Shown one piece after another: positions 56,811 through 64,000 of a stretch of DNA of 64,000 nucleotides. Origin of the DNA: Scenedesmus sp. ARA3 (taxonomy: Eukaryota; Chlorophyta; Chlorophyceae; Sphaeropleales; Scenedesmaceae); contig RWJK01000976.1 in assembly GCA_004335835.1 (NCBI GenBank), forward strand, positions 8,880-72,879, written 5' to 3'. The notes under the pieces are model-generated. The model ran no database searches, was not told the DNA's origin, and worked only from the letters and a program-made list of their open reading frames with translations. Each line of letters begins with the position of its first letter. Position 1 is the stretch's first letter. The position numbers and the translations under genes were made by a program.

Positions 56811-58563
56811 GCAGGCAGCGTTTTCAGTGCTGTGTGCCACTGGCGTGGCACAAGCAGGCACAGCATGCAGGCTGCACGCACTAAGGGCTGCAGTCTGTGC
56901 TGCAGCCAAAGAGTAAAGTTGCCCAGCTTGCTGCATGTGCCTTGGCACCGTGGCTGCCTGACACCCTTTGCCGAAGGAGTGCCGTTGCACTGTGGGTACC
57001 ATCATGCTGCGCTGGTGGATGACGGTTGAGCTCAAGCTAACGCTCACTGTGAGGGTGTTCTGGTGTTGTTCGTGGTAACCAACTAAGGTTGCGGTGTTGC
57101 ATCCTGGGTTGCAGCCTGCTGGCATGGTTCCTGTGGTACTACAGTCAAGTGAGGCACTTGTGACTGCAGCTGCACATACTGTGAGCATTGTACGAGCAGG
57201 GCAGTGCCGCAGGCAGTTGATGTTGCTTCAGCATTGATGCTGAGCCGCCGGCAGCAGCGCATTGGGTGGAACGAATTGTTGCAGCTGCAAACCCAGCGGG
57301 CTTGTCATGATGTGTACTTGAGTTCCTGTACAGGCTCCTTGTACATGTAACAGGCTCCTTGACCGACACAAATCAAGCAAAATCAGTCAGATGGAAAGCT
57401 GTTTTGCTGGCACGATGAACCCTCTACATACAATACCTCTGGCAAACACAATGTAGAGGTGTTTACATGTAAGGATCAGTGCTTAAATGCCAATGCACAC
57501 CAACCATTGCCAGCAAGACTTGGCTGCAGAGTGAGCAGTAGACCCTTGCCAGCACGTGGCAGCCCGTGCCGCTAGAGTAGGCAGCAACAGACGATACACA
57601 GACGAACTGCACGCCACGAAGGGCCCTACAATAGCAGCTGTCAATACGCAAACCCCGCAGTTGCATGTATGTTTTGTTGTAGAAGTGCTTGCATGCACAA
57701 CATGTCTTGCAGCGTGCTACCTCAAAGGCATGCCATAATAGGAACCGCCTGCAACTTGAAGACAGCACGACTGCCAAGCGCTTGAATAAGGTCCAGGAGG
57801 CGCCTGCAGCAACAGCATGCACCGTAAAAGCAGCCATGCATGCTCCTCACCTTGCAGGACAGCTGCTGCTGTCGCACATGCCAGCAGCAGACAAGACGAT
57901 GCAGACCACTACTGTGCCCACAATTGTACAGCAATCAGACAGCTGCAACATCGACGAGCAGCAGGTGCAGGCGCGGTGCAAAGTCATGCAGGGCAAGCCC
58001 TGCCCCTGCTGCTGTTGCGGCGCCATGGTTTACATGCTCATTGACGTCATGCGACAATGCATCCAGTAGACAGCTGGACTAGTGCGGCGCTGTTGCGGTG
58101 CCACTGGGCCCATGGCCGGCCATGCTGCTGCAGCACCTTCAACCGCAAGCAGCAGCAGGTGCGCGCAAGCACCAACTGGCTTACTGACGCCAGCGCCGTG
58201 TACATGACAGCACACACACAGAAACCACAATACTCATACAGGACTACCAAAACGCTGTACTATGAACCATATCAATGCTAGGTGTTGTGCTACAAGAATG
58301 GTGCAATGAGTGCAGGCCCGTGCCTGCTGTGTGATGCAGCTTAACCACTGCTGCACAGCAACATTGCTGCTGCTGATCCCAGCAAAGTTTCCACCCTGCC
58401 CTGCCCTGCCCTGCCCCTCCCTTCCTCCCTCCACCAACCACATGTATAGTCAATGCCTAAGAGCAACACCAAACACCCTGGCAGCCCTCCTGCCTCATTG
58501 CTGCTGCCAGCAGCCGAGCTGCGGTCAGCAGCAGTCAGTAGTGCAGGCCCTGCCACCAGCACT
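56811..58563. other. Convergent intergenic region, no supported gene
   Basis: 1.75 kb between the FKBP stop and the PFK stop. A minus-strand frame (57463-57837) and a plus-strand frame (57689-58069) are open, but they are Cys/Ala-biased, contain no known domain and show no splice context. The region is mainly 3' flanks. Confidence 0.55.
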
Positions 58564-61500
58564 TCAGACCAGGTCTGGCTGGTTGATGGCTGTCTTCAAC
58601 CTGCGTGGGAGCAGCAGCAGGAACATGTGCAACATGTGAGCAGTGTACAGCGTTGCTTACGGTGCGCACGATAACCATGGACACCACCTCACACGCGTGT
58701 GTAGAATGACCTGTGCATTTCCTCACAGTAGCACATCACGCAGAACAAATGTTCACCAACTAGTGCGCAGGTGCAGCTGCACCTGCACGAGACCCACACC
58801 CAAAACCAGACCCATGACGCGCATAGCAGCCTCTGCCTGCCCAACAGCCCCACCTACACCCGGCCACCCCTCATCAACCCTGGCCACCCCTGACCGAACA
58901 GCACCCGCACCTGTTCCAGCGCCGCCCCTTGGGGTTAACACGCCGTGGCGCCTGGATGATGGTGGGGATGGGCAGGTACACGTAGTGCGTGTTGACCAGG
59001 CCCACAGTGAAGCCAGTGTAGGCAGCAAAGGCCCCGTGCACCGCACCCTGGCCCAGCACCTGGCGGCAGCAGATGCGGCAGTAGCAGGAGAGGGTGAGGA
59101 TGGTGATGGTGGTGGTGGTGGCAGAAGCAGAGTGCAGCAAGTGGCTACGCCGCGACAGACACCTGTGTCAGGCCACTACGACAAAACAGAGACCACTCGC
59201 AGTAGCAGAAGATGAAGCAGCAGTAGAAGAAGAGTGTGCGTAAGAGCACAGCTACGCCACAAAAACAGGCATGTGAGGCAGCAGGGTGCTGCGGGCGGCT
59301 CACCTTGCAGTAGATGCGATCGTTGGATGTGGTGGGGATGGAGCGGATGATGTAAGAGGGGTCGATGTACTTGACGTCGCTCTCGCCCTGGAGCGATGGC
59401 AAGGAAGCAGCAGCAGCAGCAGCAGCAGGAGCAGGAGCAGTAGCAGCAGCAGGAAGTGGCAAGTTGATCAAGAGCGTGCATAAGCGGCACTGCTGGAGTG
59501 CATCAATGTGTGCAGGGGATCATGGGTCAAGCAGAGTACGAGGTAGCTGCATGCAGGCGCCAGCGATGTTGTTGCTTAGTGGTGTGCAGCAACAGAGCCC
59601 CAGCCTGATGCTGAAGAGCCCCCTGCCAGCTGCACTGCGGCTTCAAACGCACAGCATGCTGCTGCCGCATCACAGCAGCAAGGCAAGCACCCACATACGG
59701 GATCATCTTTATGTGCACCATCTAGCCGTAGCACCATCAAGCCATAGCAATCAACAACGTAGCGGTGTGGCCGAAACGGCACAGGCCAAGCAGCGCGCTG
59801 TGAGCGTCCCCACCTTGAAGTGCTTCTTGAACTCATCACGCAGCCACGTGCCCACATCAGCCAGGATGGCGTTGCCGCTGGCATCAGTGGCGGTGCTGCC
59901 AGCAGCAAGGATGTCCTGCAAGCAGCACACACACCAACAGACCGGCTAAAACCCATGCTGCCGCGCAAACACACAGCCTGAATCCAGCACGGATGCTTGC
60001 AGGAACATGTTCTACGTTCACCTGCAGCTTCCAATCGATGCTTCAGCACTGCATGCCCAGGTGATGCCCAATCAGCCGGTCCGCACCTGGCCCGCACCCT
60101 CTGCCACGCACACCACGCAGTGCCCCTTCTTCTCCAGCACCCCGGCCACGCACTGCTTGAGCTTCTCCAGGCTGAAGGGCACCTCGGGAATGAGGCACAC
60201 GTCCACCACGCCTGCGGCACAGCACACAAGAGAGGATGTTATACTCCTTGTGCGGTGGTTACATTTGTTACGCTGTGATAACACAGCAGCACTTGGCAAA
60301 TGACCCAACACACGGTGTACAGTGCCTGCGCTCAATACACAGGAGAGAGTGACACATCCAGCTGTTGACAACACCCACATCATACATGCTTACAGAGGGG
60401 TTCAATCATTCAACGACTCCACCGGTACAAGCGATATAGGCTGGAGGCCGCACCTGAGGCCATGGAGGCCTGCATCGCAATGAAGCCGCTGCTGCGCCCC
60501 ATGAGCTTCACAATGCCCAGGCCCTTGTAGCCGCTGCTGGCCTCAACCTTGGCGGCAAGCAGCGCACGCTGCGCCTCCTCCACAGCGGTGTCAAAGCCAA
60601 AGCACTTGTCCACCTGCACAGCGGTGCGGGAGGGGCAGCGGGAGCAGCAGCAAAGCACAGCAGCCGGAATTCTCTCAACAAACGTGCGCATAACAGTTGC
60701 ATATTCCCAACAGGAGCCGAGCTAGATGAACTGCCCAGCAGCCGGCCAAAGTGCAGTGCCCTGCAACCAGGGCATGTACATAGCTAAACGGCTGCGACAA
60801 GCTATTGCGGCTTGCTGATCAGTGGGGTGTCATTGTAGACGGACTTGGGTGCTGCTCTGCAGCCTGGTCAATGACAGTGCCCTTGCAGCTGACGCTGCAT
60901 GCAGCTGGATCCAAACAACAATTTGTATGGTCGTTACAACCCTAATGCGCTATTAACCCCCCACTTCGTTCAAATGTGATCAAGATGCTCACATGCAACA
61001 TGCAAATTCTCTGTCAACAACAGTTTTCCTTGCTCACCAGCAGGATGTCGTTGTCGATGGACTTGGGCACGCCCGCCACCACGCAGCGCACGCCCTGGCG
61101 CTCCACCTCCTGCTGGATGGCGTCTGCTGCTGCATTGCCGCCGTTGCCGCCGATCACAAACACCATGTCCAGGCCCCACAGGTCGATGCGCCGCACAATC
61201 TCCTTGATGTTGGCGCCACCACGCGACGTGCCCTGCAGGATTGCGAGGAGTGTTTCGTAGAAGGAACAGCGGCAGCCACGTTGGCATGACAAGACCGCGG
61301 CGTGCGTGTGTGCATGCCCATGAGCTATGACTTGTGCACTGTGTGGCTTTGCCAGCTACGCTTTGCATCCCCCGCGCTGCCCAGCCTTTCCTGCAAGCCA
61401 CGTGTGCCCCAAAAGGTGCAAGCCCTACCCATCTATGCGCTCCCTGTGACACTTCTACCCTACCCTGCCCTGCGCCGCCCTGTCCTCGTGGGCAGCTCCC

Positions 61501-62847
61501 CCGCCCCCCAATAACACCCACCATCATGGTGCCTCCATGTGAGGTCTATGCCGTCCACGGTGTCCAGTGTGAGCGTGACGTGCTCCCTTGCGCTCATAGA
61601 AGCAATGTCCCAGCCCCTTTTCACACCAAGCTACCACGCCCTTTCCTGCAAGCTGCATGGCGAGCCGCAAGTGCCCCGCAAGCTTTCAACCCGGCACTGC
61701 TGCTGTCTCCCTGTGCGCCACTGTCCCTTCCCCCACCCTCCAGAACACATCCACCCACCAGCATGGTGCCTCCCTTCAGGTGAATGCCGTCCACAGTGTC
61801 CCGTGTGAGTGTGATGGGCTTGTCCTCACGCTCATAGAAGCCCCTCAGGCCGTAGCGGATGCCCAGGATCTGGTCCTCCGGCACGCCATAGTCAGTCAGC
61901 GTGAACACGATGTTCTGCACCACGTCATTCAGCCCAGGGCACAGCCCGCCACACGTCACAATGGCGGCGGTGACCTGCAGGAAGGGGCAGAAGCAGGGCA
62001 GGGGCATCATGTGTTTGCACAGCATTTGCAGCCAAAACAGGCATCACACCCACCTGCAACTCATCATAACGTCACCATTTGCGCCACAGCAACATCGCCA
62101 ACAGCCTGGCGTCCCAGTGGAGCCGACCTGCCACTGCCACTGCAGATGCTGCTGCACGACTGCTGCGCTGCAACCGCCGGCGCTGCCTGTCATTCCTGTT
62201 CTGCGACTACTGCACTCGTGCACAGCTCTTTACTTGCTCAGCATGCTAGGTCCTGCATCTGCAGGTGCTGCTGCTGCTGCCGCTATGGCTCCAACCCATG
62301 CCCTTGCTGCTGTTGCCCTGCTGCCGCTGCTGCCGCTGCTGCCGCTGCTGCTGCTGCCGTTGCTGCTGCCGCCGCCGCTGCTGCTGCTGCTGAGCTGGCG
62401 CACCTTCTCTGGGTCGAAGAAGATCCTTTTGCGTGGCCCTGACCTGATGGCCCACTCTGGCAGAATCAGGCAGGTGTCCTCGTCAAACACATTGTTATCT
62501 CCATTCTCACACGTTGCACCTGGCAGGCAGCACAGCAGGGAACCAAACAAAGGCCCAAACCATGGAAATCCCTTACGGCACAAGCCTGTTGGAACAAACC
62601 CCAGCTTCAGCCAGGCAGCTGCTGTTCAATATGCTGTTACACAGCAGTAACCAAGCTCCAGGGCTGATGCCACACTCGGAACCACATGGTGCCTGTGCGC
62701 TCTGTGCCTGCAGCTGCTGCCGGTGTTTTGTGCTGCTGCCTGCACTCGTCCAAGTGCGCTGTAAACCTACCGCCAAGGTAAGGTAACTGGTCAACAGTCC
62801 ATCAGCCGCACCGGCTGCTGTCTGACGTAAATGATGGCTGTTCCTTA

Positions 62848-62879
<32 letters not shown>

Positions 62880-63663
62880 CTGCTGTTGTGCTGCTCCACT
62901 GAGCTGTGCCACACCTGATGACTCTGTTGACTCAAACTGCATCGCATGCAGCCGGACCTTGTCGCGATCGCCCACTGCAGCAGCATGCAGCACAGGCAAA
63001 GTTAGCCGACTCAAGCACAGCACGCAATAAAATGTACAGCACCTGCGCGCCATGTTGCAGGAGTTGCTGGTATCTGCAAAGCTGCACAGCTGCTGCTGCA
63101 CGACCTGGTGACTCACCAAAGCCTCCTCCAGAGTTGTTGTCCAGAGCAAACGGACTGTCCCTGTTGTTCAGAAGACAACCAGGTGAGAGGAAATCCTTTT
63201 GAGGCACCAGCCAGCTCTGATCGCGGCACACTACCATCTGCAGCAGGCCTGTTGATGCCTTGACCGTCTACAGCCCAACTGCTTACCTGGGCTGCAGCAT
63301 ATGCCGCAGAGTAGGCACTTCCAAAACATCTTCAGTGGTGTCTGTGGAGGGATACAGTGCGAGCTGAGCAACGTGCAGCAAGATTCCCGCAAGTAGGGCT
63401 TGGCACTCGCAACTGCCCTCACCAGCAGCGTCCAGCGAAACCCTGCCCAGCCCGTAAGGACCCGCTATAAAGTCTCCCCCCTTTGGCGTCTCTGGAGCCT
63501 TGACAGTCACAGTCTGCTCGCTCTTGCTTTCGCTTGTAGCGGACAGGCCTGGCTTAGCTACTCGGGTGCGTGGTGCAGCTCTGATCGCGATCACACATGG
63601 AGAAGGTTTTGAAACAATAGTGGGCGCCCTGGCGGTGCCCGCCAGGCGATGCCGGAGCAGCAT
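58564..63663 (-). CDS. PFK: 6-phosphofructokinase, plant/algal ATP type, probably plastid
   Basis: Phosphorylates fructose 6-phosphate to fructose 1,6-bisphosphate. Fourteen exons sum to 568 residues in phase: 63663-63423, 63341-63287, 63160-63117, 62974-62812, 62786-62767, 62519-62404, 61974-61759, 61232-61038, 60613-60454, 60211-60087, 59915-59814, 59387-59304, 59059-58911, 58600-58564. Residues 1-80 form an Arg/Ser/Pro leader typical of plastid import. The next exons, with a poly-Gln run, are poorly conserved and the 20-nt exon is tentative. The catalytic core is clear: [92 protein letters not shown] and a last exon ending INQPDLV. The usual GGDGT reads GGNGG: the Asp that helps hold Mg-ATP is Asn, while the following Gly that marks ATP rather than PPi use is kept. 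Confidence 0.9.
61380..61850. repeat. Decayed tandem duplication of an exon end in a PFK intron
   Basis: The segment about 61625-61850 (intron plus the end of the 61974-61759 exon) has an older diverged copy at about 61380-61615. The copy keeps the motifs catggtgcctcc, gccgtccacggtgtcc and gtgagcgtgac and the GT donor context, but it is damaged and not used in the reading frame. Confidence 0.75.
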
Positions 63664-64000
63664 GTCGCTGTTTCTGCTGGCCCCGACAGGAAAAGTTGAG
63701 GCGCGCGTGAAGTAGGCGTGGCACAACCAGGGCTCTGCTAATGTAGTTCAGCACAAGTTCAATTTCAATGACACCCTGTGTGCAGCAATACGTCTCACTA
63801 GGTCTACACAGTCATTTGACAGCAAGGGCTTTGGTGTGTGAGCTGTAGGTTACCCCACAGTATTTGACGCGTCCGAAAACATATGTCGCATTGAACGTGG
63901 TTGGACTGTTTTCATCTCGTTCGTGCACTTGTACAGCACTCGCTACCGATCGACTGCCAACTGTAGTGGTGTGCGCAGATTCCTACCCTCGTTACAGCTG
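63664..64000. other. 5' flank of PFK
   Basis: 337 bp upstream of the PFK start codon up to the window edge. It should contain the promoter; no other gene is seen. Confidence 0.5.

Noticed and set aside
57463..57837. 124-codon minus-strand frame between FKBP and PFK
   Set aside because: Cys/Ala-biased, no recognisable domain, no splice context; left as intergenic.

Overview
This is nuclear DNA of a green alga, most likely a chlorophycean (Sphaeropleales or Chlamydomonadales type). The genes are split into many short exons joined by GT-AG introns with GTGAG/GTGCG donors. Exon sequence is GC-rich, CAG/CTG triplet runs occur almost everywhere, and several products begin with Arg/Ala/Ser-rich organelle-targeting leaders. 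The species cannot be fixed from this sequence. There are no bacterial-type operons, rRNA genes, canonical tRNA genes or CRISPR arrays.

Thirteen protein-coding genes are supported. For ten of them I could join exons with matching reading phase from start to stop; in PFK two small N-terminal exons and in the glucosyltransferase one micro-exon are less certain, and the ABC-F gene runs off the left edge. From left to right: (1) a plastid EttA-type ABC-F ATPase, 3' end outside the window; (2) plastid argininosuccinate synthase; (3) a small protein with a tandemly duplicated domain; (4) Mediator subunit 8; (5) a secreted alginate-lyase-superfamily protein; (6) the dynein-arm transport factor ODA16/DAW1; (7) an octotricopeptide-repeat (OPR) organelle RNA-binding protein; (8) a sterol-glucosyltransferase-like GT1 enzyme; (9) a 1099-residue protein with two esterase domains enclosing two starch-binding modules; (10) a TPGS1-like tubulin polyglutamylase subunit; (11) TFIIF beta; (12) a nucleoplasmin-like nuclear FKBP; (13) a 6-phosphofructokinase. 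Genes 3, 7, 9 and 12 are on the + strand, the rest on the - strand.

The genes do not form one pathway. They fall into plastid metabolism and gene expression (ABC-F, ASS, OPR, PFK, probably the starch-binding esterase), nuclear transcription and chromatin (MED8, TFIIF beta, FKBP), cilium biology (ODA16, TPGS1) and surface or secreted carbohydrate and lipid chemistry (alginate-lyase-like protein, glucosyltransferase). Four gene pairs are divergent and share 5' flanks.

Three observations stand out. First, the esterase-CBM-CBM-esterase protein is an unusual architecture that I do not recognise as a characterised enzyme. Second, triplet repeats sit at fixed places in introns: sense-strand (CAG)n just after the donor and (CTG)n just before the acceptor, so the intron ends could pair. 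Third, many introns carry decayed duplicate copies of the neighbouring exon-intron junction. A tRNA-like SINE and a patch of AATACG-rich, AT-richer DNA lie at 31.9-32.9 kb.
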